A stretch of 64,000 nt of DNA, from assembly GCF_030704535.1 (NCBI RefSeq), contig NC_081808.1, positions 21,455,501 through 21,519,500 on the forward strand. Direction: 5' to 3'. Source of the stretch: Vitis vinifera. Its lineage: Eukaryota > Streptophyta > Magnoliopsida > Vitales > Vitaceae. How positions within the stretch are numbered: position 1 is the stretch's first letter; each line of letters begins with the position of its first letter. A program made the position numbers and the translations under genes. Positions 25,130 through 37,160 of this stretch are shown piece by piece. The notes under the pieces are model-generated. The model did not search any database. It had not been told where the DNA came from and worked only from the letters and a program-made list of their open reading frames with translations.

Positions 25130-25139
25130 CCTTGATTGA
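25130..25139. repeat. Left target-site duplication of the Mutator-like element
   Basis: CCTTGATTGA, repeated exactly at 29406-29415 directly outside the other end of the element. Confidence 0.85.
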
Positions 25140-25280
25140 GTTTTGGGTCAAAATGACCCATTTTTGAAACTTAATGTTGAAAACGGGCACATTTTGAAAC
25201 TATTGTTCAAAATGGCCTCTTTGATGCCACGTAGGTGCCATATCATTAAAAAAATATTTTTTTTTCGTCATTATAGTGAA

Positions 25281-25546
25281 AGCCGTAGTTGGGAAACGCG
25301 ACTTCATTTTTGCACTATAGCCGTAATTGGGAAACGCGACTTCATTTTTGCACTAAAGCCGCAGTTGGGAAACGTGACTTCATTTTTGTACTAAAGCCGC
25401 AGTTGGGAAATGAGGCTTCATTTTTGCACTAAAACCGCAGTTGGTAAACATGGCTTCATTTTTGTACTAAAGCCGCGTTTGCCAAACGCGGCTTCATTTT
25501 TTAACTAAAGCCGCGGTTGGCAAATGCGGCTTTAGTTCATTTTTAT
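25281..25546. repeat. 38-bp tandem repeat, 7 units, each with a palindromic core
   Basis: Units start at 25281, 25319, 25357, 25395, 25433, 25471 and 25509, exactly 38 bp apart. The pattern is AGCCG..GTTGG.AAACGCG.CTTC followed by ATTTTTGCACTAA. Unit 6 has a perfect 10-bp inverted repeat, GCCGCGTTTG / CAAACGCGGC, with a 1-nt spacer. The others are diverged versions. The repeat is inside the Mutator-like element, next to its left end. Confidence 0.92.
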
Positions 25547-25560
25547 TTAAATTTAAAATT

Positions 25561-26951
25561 TAATTAAAAAATTATTAAATTATAATTTATGAATGAAATT
25601 TAAAAATATACTTAAATAATAAATTATTTATATTTAAATTTAAAATTCTAGTATTACTTCAACAAACATAAATTGATAAATAGAAGATATTATAAATGAA
25701 TGTTTTATTTATTAATAAATTAATAATCTTAAAATAATAAATTTATATAACATATAAATAATATATAAAATTGTATAATTTATTAATTTAAGATATTTAA
25801 TTTGTTAATTTTTAAGATATTAATTTATTTATATTATGATAAATTTATCTTTATCGAAATAATAGTATAGTAGTTAATAACTGAGATTTCAATTATAATA
25901 TTTTTTTTTACTTTCCAATTTAATTAAAAACTATTAAATCACAATTTATAATTGAAATTTAAAAAATATACTTAAATAAAAAATTATTTATATTTAAACT
26001 TAAAAATCTAGTATTATTTCAACAAACCTAAATTGATAAATAGAAGATAATATAAATGAATATTTGATTTATTAATAAATTAATAATCTTAAAATAATAA
26101 ATTTATATAACATATAAATAATATATAAAATTGTATAATTTATTGATTTAAGATATTTAATTTGTTAATTTTTAAGATATTAATTTATTTATATTATGAT
26201 AAATTTATCTTTATCGAAATAATAGTATAGTAGTTAATAACTGAGATTTCAATTATAATATTTTTTTTTACTTTCCAATTTAATTAAAAACTATTAAATC
26301 ACAATTTATAATTGAAATTTAAAAAATATACTTAAATAAAAAATTATTTATATTTAAACTTAAAAATCTAGTATTACTTCAACAAACATAAATTAATAAA
26401 TAGAAGATATTATAAATGAATGTTTTATTTATTAATAAATTAATAATCTTAAAATAATAAATTTATATAACATATAAATAATATATAAAATTGTATAATT
26501 TATTAATTTAAGATATTTAATTTGTTAAATTTTAAGATATTAATTTATTTATATTATGATAAATTTATCTTTATCGAAATAATAGTATAGTAGTTAATAA
26601 CTGAGATTTCAATTATAATATTTTTTTTTTACTTTCCAATTTAATTAAAAACTATTAAATGACAATTTATGATTGAAATTTTAAAAATATACTTAAATAA
26701 AAAATTATTTATATTTAAACTTAAAAATCTAGTATTATTTCAACAAACATAAATTGATAAATAGAAGATATTATAAATGAATATTTGATTTATTAATAAA
26801 TTAATAATCTTAAAATAATAAATTTATATAACATATAAGTAATATATAAAATTGTATAATTTATTAATTTAAGATATTTAATTTGTTAATTTTTAAGATA
26901 TTAATTTATTTGTATTATGACAAATTTATCTTTAACAAAATAATAACATAC
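25561..26951. repeat. 360-bp AT-rich tandem array, about 3.9 units
   Basis: Units begin TAATTAAAAA at 25561, 25921, 26281 and 26642 (period 360-361). Copies are nearly identical. Linked variants alternate: units 1 and 3 share AGTATTACTT and GAATGTTTTATT, while units 2 and 4 share AGTATTATTT and GAATATTTGATT, pointing to a 720-bp dimer that duplicated. Non-coding. Confidence 0.93.
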
Positions 26952-27115
26952 TCTTAAGCCCGTAGTTGTCATATATAGATTTTTTTTACAAAATTAGTTA
27001 ATGAAATTAATTACAAAAAGTCTACTACAAAATGTAATTTTTAATAGTTTAATTAAAGTTACAAAAAATATCCACTAAGCATTAATATAGTGGAAAATAA
27101 AAAACATATATAATC

Positions 27116-27342
27116 TCATATGCCTCCACAAGGAGAGAACCTATGTGTAACTGATACTCTCTTCCTTTTTGGACGCCCCTCTCTAACTGTAGCAGGTACT
27201 GCATGTGACACATGAAGAACATTTGTCTGTGATGGGGCTAGAGCTGGAAATAGAGGTGGTGGTGGAGGTAGCAATCTAGGTCGACGTAAGCCCCGCCTAC
27301 CCCTCGGAATGACTGGCGGTAAATCTAGCTGAGTAGTCCGCC
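27116..27342 (-). pseudogene. Decayed C-terminal coding remnant inside the MULE
   Basis: On the minus strand an acceptor-like CAAATAG at 27343 is followed by a Pro/Arg-rich frame ending at TGA (27116-27118). Features seen: RRPRLLPPPPPLFPALAP, then a basic patch GRPKRKRVSV, then HRFSPCGGI at the end. A run of five G (27300-27304 on the complement) breaks the frame, so the first 13 or so codons and the remainder are in different frames. Pro-rich and Arg-rich tails of this sort occur in plant mobile domain (PMD) proteins, which are known to travel in Mutator-like elements. That link is inference only; the PMD core itself is not visible here. Confidence 0.35.
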
Positions 27343-28589
27343 TATTTGATTACAGAAAACCATCCTAATGTTGTCAAATATCAAACAATCAATTACACAC
27401 AAAATGTAATCACAACATTCAAAAGATCACCAACCAAATCACAAATGAAATTTAATGTCAATGAAAGTACGTATTTTCATCTTTTGAATGGCTTATAATG
27501 ATCATGATGATACAATAAGTTTCTTGATAAACTTAACATTGTCAAAGAGTTCTAAGCAGGATGAAAAATAAATAAAAAGTGAAACCATGACTAGTTAGCA
27601 ACTTAGCTTACCTCAAGTGAATCAAGATGTTCCAAGGTTTCAATAGTTATATTATTATCATCCATTATTAAGTATTTACTTTGACTTTTCCGATCAATAT
27701 AAAAAACAAACAATAAAACAACTATTCCAATTCCAAAGTTTCAAATTTCAAACCAACCAACTATCCTTTTGATTTGAATAATTAACAATTACTAGGGTGG
27801 GTCCCCTTGTCTTATTCAAAAGCCAGCAATTATCTAATTGAATTTTTTTTTTGATAAATAAAGAGAAAATTTTCTAATTGAAATTTGATAATTGATTAAT
27901 GAACATCACGTATAAGTGTGGTATTATGTTGACTTGTTATGAAATTAAATAATATTTTTTAACAAAAACAAGATATTAAGTAAATTAACAATTGAAAATA
28001 TGAAAATAAAAATAAATAACACTATATTTTATAAAATTTATTTAAAAGTGAAGTATTTAAATATGATATATTTATAAAAATGACTCTACTACACCTTCAA
28101 ACTTTAATTCTTATATTCATTTATTCATTTAAATATTCAAATATATAAATATTTTATAAATTTAGTAATTTACTTAATATCAATAGGAAAATTTAGTAAT
28201 ATTAATATAAATTTAGTAAATTTAGTTAATTCCATAGGAAAAGTGATAAGCTGATGTACCAATACCAAAGCAAACCCATAATAATAATTCCACAGGAAAA
28301 TTTCATAATAATAATATGATAAAATTATTTTTATTAATATTTTTTTATTTAATATTTAATTTTATTAAAAATTATAATATATTCTATTAAGATGAGATAA
28401 AATTGTTCTCATGATTTGTTTTTTTTTTTTTTTTTAACTCTATTAAATCTAAAAATCAAAAGGCTACCCACTTCTCTCACTCGGGCATGAAGAACCCCTT
28501 TTCTAAAGTTGCCCTCCAGCCGGGAGAATCCCTAAAAAAACCCTTCTCTCACTCTACCACTCTCAATCCTCGTAGGTACTAATCTAATC

Positions 28590-28616
28590 ATATTATTATT
28601 ATTATTATTATTATTT
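28590..28616. repeat. (ATT)n microsatellite
   Basis: About nine TTA/ATT triplets in a row inside the Mutator-like element. Confidence 0.85.
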
Positions 28617-28645
28617 TGCAACCCCCCTTTGATTCCCAATAAAAT

Positions 28646-28760
28646 CCATGCCCCATTTGATTTCCGGGAAAATTCATCCTCGTTTGATTTCCGAGAAAAT
28701 CCATGCCCCATTCGATTTCCGCGAAAATTCATCCTCGTTTGATTTCCGAGAAAATCCATG
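28646..28760. repeat. 55-bp tandem repeat, two units plus a partial third
   Basis: CCATGC recurs at 28646, 28701 and 28756. Each 55-bp unit is itself two related 27-28 bp halves built on TTTGATTTCCGAGAAAAT. Inside the Mutator-like element. Confidence 0.88.
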
Positions 28761-29300
28761 CAAAACCCCCAAGGAAAACCAAAAAAATTGCTTTTCTTTT
28801 GCTCTCTGTGTTTTCTGGATCCGTTTTAGGGGTCTCTTTGCTGTTGTGCCATTGGATTTAAATTTCAAGAACCCTAAATCAAAACTGAGAAATGGGAAAA
28901 ATCAAGAATTTTTTTCTTTCTGTTTTCATTCTTGTTCCCCACTTTTCTCAGCATCCAACGGGAAAAATAAAAATACTAACAACACATGATAAAAAAAAGC
29001 TCAGATCTGAAAAAAAATTAACACTAACCTCAACCTCCAACGTCTCCCTCAGTGGCCCACTGATGGGGCTAGGATTTTTAAGGAAAAATAAGCACGGGCT
29101 GGGAATAGAGAACAGCTCGGATGGAAGTTGTAGCTCCAACATCTCCCTCAGTGGCCCACTGGTGGGGCTAGGGTTTTTAACGAAAAAACCACACGCAGAG
29201 CACGGGGGAAGAGAGCAGCTTGGATCGAAGTTTGGGATTGGGAAAGAAAAAATACAACTGAAGTTTGGGAAAGTAAAAAATAAAAAGAATAAAAAATTAC
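28761..29300 (+). other. GC-richer leader-like segment of the MULE with a 99-bp duplication
   Basis: Unlike the AT-rich core, this part resembles a plant 5' leader (CTCTCTGTGTTTTCTGGATCC, AACCCTAAAT) and contains an open frame from 28892. A 99-bp direct duplication starts at about 29034 and 29133, each copy with CTCCCTCAGTGGCCCACTG; 99 is a multiple of three, so the frame stays open through both copies. It could be captured host gene sequence, but no homologue was recognised. Confidence 0.4.
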
Positions 29301-29405
29301 TTTGTATGCTAACGTGGACTCAAAAGGGCTATTTTGAACAATTGTTTGAAAAGTAGGCCATTCTGAACATTATGTTTCAGGAAGGCTATTTTGACCCATT
29401 ATTCG

Positions 29406-29415
29406 CCTTGATTGA
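29406..29415. repeat. Right target-site duplication of the Mutator-like element
   Basis: CCTTGATTGA, identical to 25130-25139. Confidence 0.85.
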
Positions 29416-32400
29416 TGCAATCGTTACAAAGATAAAACATCAATTTTTAAGGTTCATCAAGGTAAGATAATTGGGCCGACAATCATTGCCACAATAATGC
29501 ATAATCAAGCTCAATTAAAGAACCATTAAAACTCTTGAAGGGATGTTACATTTGAGTAAGAATAAATAGTCACCCATATCCAAGGAAAAGTATGCTCCCA
29601 TGGTTTCAAAATCACATTTTATTGTTCAAGTCCCAAAATCACATTTTCTTGTTCAAGTCATATCCAAACACTTCTTTTGTCTCCACTTTGAGAGCAGGAC
29701 GAACCTCACTTTTGTGATCTATGCACCAACAATAGAGACTATAGTTATTCAGGGTAGATAATGTTTTTTTTTTTTTTTTTCCAAATAGAAATCATCAATA
29801 TTTCTGGTTTTAATTTTTACAATAATTCCAATTCAAAAAAAAGTAGATTGTATGGAAAAGTCAACCAATACTGGATTCTCTATAGTGTTCAATGTACCCA
29901 AATTCACCGTGATTGTGTAACAATTGAATCATTAAATGAATCTTAATTATTTTGAATTTTGTACAATGTTTCTATAACCAAATCAATCAATAAATATAAA
30001 AAGATTAAAATTCAATGATTGGATTATAACATCACAAATATATAATTTATATATTATTAAAAATTAAAAATTTAAACACGTTTCATCATTTCATTGTTCA
30101 TGTTGATAAATTAAATTATGATAATGATAAACGTGAAGATTTATTAAAATTTGAGTATTTTTAATTTTATTAAATATATTTAACTTATAATTATTTATTA
30201 TTTAAATTTATTTAGATTTTAATAACTATATATTTTATTATTTTCAAATTTATTACTTATTTTATTTGTATTATTTTGATATTTATTAGATAAATCATAA
30301 ATCTTTATATTTATTTTTAAGTTTTGAAATTATATTATATCATATATATTTTAAATATTTTTTTCATACAAAGTTGTTGACACATCTTGATGCTTTTACC
30401 ACAGAAGGCCCAGGTTCAATCCCCATTATCCCTTTTGAATCCCACATCAGCAATAGAGTGGCTCAAACTACCCTATAAAAATGTCATTCAAGAAAGCGTT
30501 AGTCAACTCGCTCAACTCGGTTGAGCCAAAGGAAAACACTGTGCCAAAGGTGGTCCTTTGGAAAGTTAGTTGAACGTTGGGCTCGCAAACAAAGGTCTTC
30601 AATGAGTGGGCTTGGTGGTTTGACCTGATTAGTGCCAATTCAACTCCATTTCATCCCAATTTAGGTTTTGATTTATAAAACATTGTAATCCATCCATGAA
30701 ATTTGGTTTGGATTTCTCTCTTTTTTTTTATATATATATATATACTTTTTAAATTTTTGTTGTCTTTATTAGAAAATTTCAAGGTCTAAATCTTTATAAC
30801 TATCATCACAAATCTTGGAAACTTTAATGGCTACATCTTCAACTATCAACCTTCACAAATCGTCACTTAATATGACATTTTGTGTTGATAAACCAATACA
30901 AAACAATATTCTAATATAGAAAACCCAAATAATTGGTTTAATTGAATACTATGACATATTCGAATTAGTTGATAGTAATATATCTTCTCTTTCAATATTT
31001 TTTTCCGTAAACCAATTATGAAAGCATCAACAAATCAAAAATCAGGAATTTAGAAATTGATCGATTACTCTATGGGTGGATAACAAGAATGCTTATTGAT
31101 AAAATGCTTGTAATCAAACTTAATATTTCATAGAATGGAAGGGACATTTCAGAAAATGACTTGGACTATAATTGACTAGCTTTATTCTAGGAAAAATGTT
31201 AGTATATTGATGTTATTACAAAGTAATTATGGGATTTTATTTATTTATTTATTTTTTGTATTTAAGTGGAGAAGTGTACACTTGAAGGGTATTTTATTCT
31301 CTCAATCTTAAACATAAAAGTCTTCAATCTTCCCATTTTTTTTATGATTTGTTATAAGGGCAATAGTCTTGCTCTAGATCCAAATGATATATATATTCCT
31401 GTGGATTGAGTTATTCCTTATAGAGACTAGTAATAATAGATATTCTCAATATAAACATCATGTTATCTCATAGAATTGAGATAATGTATTTTGTCAGATA
31501 ATCTAAAGAACATATGATTAAGAAAAATATGGTTATAACAATTCCTTCAATAAAATTTGATATATACTCTTTGGAGTTAGAGTATGTTAATTAATTAAAT
31601 AATAGGTGGATTTTAGAAGAACAATCTTGACAGGTTGATAGTATTACCTTGTTAGATTATGGATATTTATATGTAATGGATAGTAGGTCATGAACCTAAA
31701 CTTTATTTCGTTGTAATTTGATAAGATATTAGAGTGTAGTTGATTTTCTTTAATGAAATTTTGAATTACTTTAAAATTGGATTATGAGGGAAATAACATT
31801 TTTCTATGGGTCCCAATAGTCCTTACTTATACTCCTAATTCATGATGACACATTTTATTTTGATAAAAGCGGTAAAGTTGTACTAGATCTTATGAATTAT
31901 TATTATTATTATTATTATTATTTATTATACTAATTTATTAATTAGAATTTAATAGAGTTAATTAATTAATTAAGATTTAGATAGATTCGTTTAGGTGATC
32001 CATACATAATTTGAGATTAAGTTATTTAAGGCCATAAAGAGCCCTATGTAAAACCTCTTATAGGTTTAAGGTTCAAACTTTTGTCATTCTGTCTTTCAGA
32101 TAACTATTAAAGAGAAACCTCAGGCCCTTAAGGAGAAAGAGAGAACACATTTTTCTTGTTCCTAGATCCATGTGAGGAGAGATCAGGTAGAAGAATCAAG
32201 TCGATGAACCACAATGCTTTCGATGACTTCATCAACTTGGAATCAATTTGAGAACATCCAAATCATAGGCATGTTCACTATTTCACTAGATCGGTTAATC
32301 TTTTTAGGTTTTTTGATGCCATATTTCCACTTTGATTAAATGTAGAGAAGCCTAGAGGTAGATTTCATGCACCCTATTGATATAAGGATAGGAACAAAAC

Positions 32401-33838
32401 AATCCGATATTCCAAGCAATTCATGTATTAAACAACAAAGGTGAATTCAGAACTGTAAGGCTTAAAGCAATTTATACCTTATACCAATCTTATTTCCAGA
32501 TGTAGGGTGTGAGAGCTTTGCCTCATTATTGCTTGTTGTCATACAAACTACATCAAAATTATGCAAAAAATCAATATAACCTAGCCCACTATGTTTCATA
32601 CATAAACAATATGCAAAAATCAAGGGAAATTTATTTGAATTTATATGAGGACCACAACATGGTGTGCTTCAATTGTCATCTATGAGTTCAATGATTAAAA
32701 ACATATCTCTAATTTGGCACTTCCAATAAAAATCAACACTGACTAATGATATATGGTCAAATCCCAGAAATTGTAAGATTATTACATATGACAAACGAAG
32801 GTAAATGTTCAGGACCATAAGTATAGAATTGGGGTAAAGAAGGGAAAGTATGGCTCAAGTATATTTGGCCACTATGATAAAATGTTTGGGACTACGTGGG
32901 TCCATAGCGGACAAATTGTATACAAATATGGAAATAAGGAAAAGTATGGATCAACCATATTTGGCCACTATGACAAACCTTTAGGGACTACATTCGTCCA
33001 TGACCAATAAATCATGCTGTTGACTTTAGTACCTATTGCAAATAGGTGTTGGACCACATGGCAATATGTTCTATTACGTGGAGCTGAGATGGCTTCTCAT
33101 ATAGATCATTGTGGTATTAACAACGTAACTAAAAGTTGGTTTACCCTAACTTGCCAAACAAGTATTTATCGAATTTTCAATTTTCACTTTTAAAAGTACA
33201 TGAAAAAATCTAATCATTAGGTGTAGATACAAATAAACGAGATCAAGATATAAGAACAATTACAAAACAACGATACAAAGCAAAAAAATCAAAATGTAAG
33301 CCGACCTTTTGATCGGTATCTTTTCGAGAATAGGAGGACCCCTTTGATTGACATTGAATTGCTCTGTTTAGAAGTTAATAATACCACATTGCTTCAATTG
33401 TAGGAGGTTTACAATCGAAATGCTTGTTGTCATTCACCAAGTTGGTTTTTCATCTCACCCTTTCCTTAACGGTGGTGAATTGCAATTCTTGGGATCTCTT
33501 GGTTATAATTGGGCTGCTCATACTCTGATTGGGCTGGTTTTACAACTTTGGGCTTTTGAGACTAACTTCAGCAATTCTTGGGATCCCTTGGTTAGTTGGG
33601 TTGCTGACAATCTGATTGGGCTGATTTTATAACTTTGGGCTTTTGATACTTTGACATGGCTGGTTTACATCATCATCTATTGCTTTTCTGATAAAATGAT
33701 GGTTATTGACGCTCTTTGTGTCTACGGAGAAGAACCCGCCAACTTAACATATTTAATAAAATAAAAGTAACCTAAAAATTAAAAAAGAAAACAAAGATGA
33801 GTTTTTTTTTTTTTTTTTTTAATGAGATTTGAAATTTA
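29416..33838. other. 4.4-kb AT-rich intergenic region
   Basis: No supportable gene. Contents: poly-T at 29765; very AT-rich 30000-30360; a tRNA-like box near 30413; (ATT)n at about 31898-31922; and two local duplications: about 100-bp copies near 32838 and 32937 (shared TTTGGCCACTATGA) and about 89-bp copies near 33483 and 33572 (shared CAATTCTTGGGATC). Confidence 0.4.
30372..30426 (+). repeat. Possible tRNA-derived SINE remnant
   Basis: GGTTCAATCCC at 30413 matches the pol III B-box consensus and is preceded by a segment laid out like a tRNA anticodon arm (CTTGATGCTTTTACCACAGAAG). The A-box is weak and no poly-A tail or target duplication was found. Confidence 0.25.
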
Positions 33839-34290
33839 GGGTGTTTGGTAAAACTTAATACTTATTATTTAATTATTTAAGTTGACTTTAAGTTAAATTA
33901 TATTTAAGTTATTGAATTAAAATTTATTATTTAATTTTTTACTTTTAAATATAAAGTTATTTGATAAAATTAACTTAAAAATTATTTTAAATTATCAAAT
34001 TGATATATTTATTATCATAAATAATAATTAAGGTAAAGGAGGTTCAGTAATAATGAAGGTCGTGGAATAGTAAAAAATATCATGAAGGTAATTATGACAA
34101 ATAAAAATAAAAAGGTAAAATGAAGATATAGATTTAAGAAAAAATTAATTATTTTTATTTATTACTTAAAGTTATTTTTTACTTTAAGTCATATTATTAA
34201 GTTATTTTACCAAACATACTTAATTTGTTTAATGATTTAAATTAAGTTATTAGGTCACTTTAAGTTATTAAGTTGGTTTACTAAACACCC
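33839..34290. mobile_element. MITE-like element, 452 bp
   Basis: Starts GGGTGTTTGGTAAAACTTAA and, read from the other end, GGGTGTTTAGTAAACCAACTTAA. The inside is AT-rich and non-coding, with repeated TTAAGTTATT pieces. Inverted ends of this type are typical of small non-autonomous hAT-like elements. A matching target duplication was not evident (GAAATTTA vs ACTAAATA flanks). Confidence 0.55.
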
Positions 34291-37160
34291 ACTAAATAAC
34301 ATAATTATTGATAAAAGTAAAGATGATTAAAATAACAAAATATTTTATAAAACAATAAATGAATTATTTTATTGGATTATGGTATAATAATTTAGATAAT
34401 TTATCACAAAATTAATTTATCAATATTAAGCACACATAGTGTGAAATTTATTTTTTAAAAAAAGTAAAATTATCATGTATTTACTATAAAAAATATTGAT
34501 TAAGGAATTTATAATTATTTATTCTAATATTTGTCACTTATGAACTTGGGTGAAAAGAAGTGAAAAAAAGAAAGACATAAATGTAAATTATTCAAAAAGT
34601 TTTAGCACTTTTTTTTTTTATATCAAATAAATATATTTTTAAGTTAATAAAAAGTTTAGATTATATATATATATATATAGTGAGAAGATTTTACATACAG
34701 AAAAATATTTGCTACAATTACTAATGGCCCATTGGAATGATTTTTTAAGATAAAGCGGTTGTAATGATCTGTTCTCTCCCATATAGATAGTGTGTTCTTT
34801 CTAAGTCCAATAGACTCTCATGGATTTAAAATATGTATATAGTTAAAAAAAGTCTATACATATATAGTATTGAGAACTTTTTTTCCTATATGATATATAA
34901 TATTACAATTACCTCTTCCCTTTATGTAGACATAATGTCCTCATTGTATCTTACATGATTGTGAGGTCAAACAAATAAACATCTCTAATATGTCATACAA
35001 ACAAAAGTCCATATCGAGGTTGAGGATCAACTTTGATATCATTTATAATAACCTGCTTCCAACTATATAAATATTGTTTTATCTAGGTTTAAGAAATCAC
35101 AACTTTCATGAACTTTTTCCCATATATATATGAACTACATTGACAAATTTTAAAACTATAAAAGCCTCTTGATCAGTGGATAATGTCTACACCATTCAGA
35201 GCATATGATCCTCTATTTGTCAGGTTAAAGATTTTGTGTTTATGTAGGAGGTGATTGTAATATCCCATATTAGACAGAGAAAAAAATTTCTAACATTATA
35301 TATATATATAAAATTCTCTTAATCAAGTATAAGTGTTTTATATTTTTTAAAGCCTATTAGACCTACAATAAACAATAACTACATGAGAGGGAGGGCGTGA
35401 TTACAAGGAGTCATATCAAAATGTACAATTTTTAATAGAAAAACAAAATGTATTAAGAAATGATAAGGAAAAATACAAGTTCAATTATTATGGAAACATA
35501 AAAGGTACCAAACAATCATAAGGTAAAACCCATGATGGAAATGGTGTGGCCTAAGCACGTTAAGTATGATTATGTCCATATTATAATATTCATAATATGT
35601 ATTATTAATCATGCTTTCATTACACTTTGTTGTTGAATTGATTGGTAACAGCCAAAATGCCATTTCAGAAAAGATTAATTTGTGAGACCTTTTTGGACAT
35701 ATGACATTCATTTTTAGGCAGGGAATTTTGTAATATTATTACAAATAACGACATATCTATAAAAGAACTATTATTTGTTTTAATTTGAGGATCGATGGCA
35801 CCAAGAAATTGACTGGGATGAGCTGGCCAAGCATCTAGCCTCTAACAATATCTTATGCTTATCTCTACTGCACTTTTATTTCTCATGAAATTTCATATAT
35901 ATAATTTTTAAGATAATTAAAACATATATTTTTTAAAATTTTCATTCTTTGTATTGACAAACAAATGAGAGAAGAAAATTTCATTAAGTTGAAATATAAT
36001 TTCTTTTTTGTTTCACTTCTAGATGAGATATTGATAACAATGATTATTCCATAGTAAGGAAAGACCCTAAGGAATCATCCTTCCTCACCCGTTTGTTACG
36101 AATTAGTTAAGATTTTTTTTTAATCAAATTTTCAACAACTTTCTTACCGAAAACAAGAATTCAAGAAAGAGTTTTCCACTTTTATTCTTTGAATCTCTCT
36201 ACTTTACCTACATTTCAAGATCAGTACTTCCTTAGGTTCAACACTCAACTTACCAGGTTTTTAAAGCTATAACTACATACACTTAGAGATCCGTTTTACG
36301 ATTTACACTTTATTTGGTGTGATCAATCTTATACATACATAAAATTAAAATATTTTTTTCTTCTCCGATGCGTGATATTACAATCACCCATTTCCTCAAT
36401 ATAGACACAGTATCTTCATTGTATCTCACAAGATTGTGAGATTAAACAAATAAACACCCTTCATAGGTTATTATGGAGGCTGACATTAAATTGAGGGATC
36501 AACTTTGATATCATTTGTAATAATATGCTTTCAATTATATAAATATTATCTTATTTAAGCCCAAAAAATCATTATAACTTTGAAACACATCTATATAATT
36601 GAGAGAAGTTTGTGCATATATAACATCAAAAAAATTTTCCCCTTAAATCGATGATGTCTACACTATTGAGAGCATGTTATTACTAGAATTGTATTGAAAT
36701 GTACCGGTTTTTAATGGAAAAACAAAATGTATTAAGGAATGATTAGGTAAAATACAAGTTCAATTATGGAAACATAAAAGGTACTAAATAATCATAAGGT
36801 AAATCCCATGACGGATGTGATGTGGGCCATGTGGCGCCCAACACGTTTCGTATGATTTTGTCCATATTATAATATTCATAATATGTATTATTAATCAAGC
36901 TTTCATTAGATTTCGTTGTTGAATCGATTGGTTACAGCCAAAATGCCCTTTCATAAAGATTAATTTGTGACATCTTTTTGGACATATGACATTCATTTTT
37001 AGGCAGGGAATATTGTAATATTACTACAAATAACGACATGTCCAAAAAGGACTATGATTTGTTTCAATTTGAGGATGGCACCAAGAAATTGGCTAGGATG
37101 AGCTGGCCAAGCATCCAACCTCTAACAGTGTATTATGCTTATCTCTACTGCATGCACCTT
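34291..37160. repeat. AT-rich intergenic region with a direct segmental duplication
   Basis: Two pairs of matching blocks in the same order: about 34961-35090 with 36430-36560, and about 35420-35880 with 36698-37155. Shared landmarks include ATCAACTTTGATATCATTT, TTTTTAGGCAGGGAAT and GATGAGCTGGCCAAGCATC. The copies differ by many substitutions and small indels, so the event is not recent. No protein was recognised in either. A TA run lies at 34663-34679. Confidence 0.8.

Larger units (their letters stand above)
25140..29405. mobile_element. Mutator-like (MULE) DNA transposon, non-autonomous or decayed, 4.27 kb
   Basis: The outer about 100 bp at each end (25140-25244 and 29301-29405) are imperfect inverted repeats. 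Both contain GGGTCAAAAT near the tip, then GAAAC.TAATGTT, then ATTGTTCAAAAT and CCACGT in the same order. The element is flanked by a perfect 10-bp direct repeat, CCTTGATTGA. Long terminal inverted repeats with a 9-11 bp duplication are the hallmark of Mutator-like elements. No transposase frame was found. Inside, in order: a 38-bp palindromic tandem array, a 360-bp tandem array, a minus-strand coding remnant at 27116-27342, a poly-T, a 55-bp array, and a GC-richer leader-like segment with a 99-bp duplication. The class call is firm on structure; the family is not identified. Confidence 0.8.

Noticed and set aside
25281..25546. CRISPR-like array (regular 38-bp repeats)
   Set aside because: Units are head-to-tail with no unique spacers, inside a plant transposon; it is a minisatellite.
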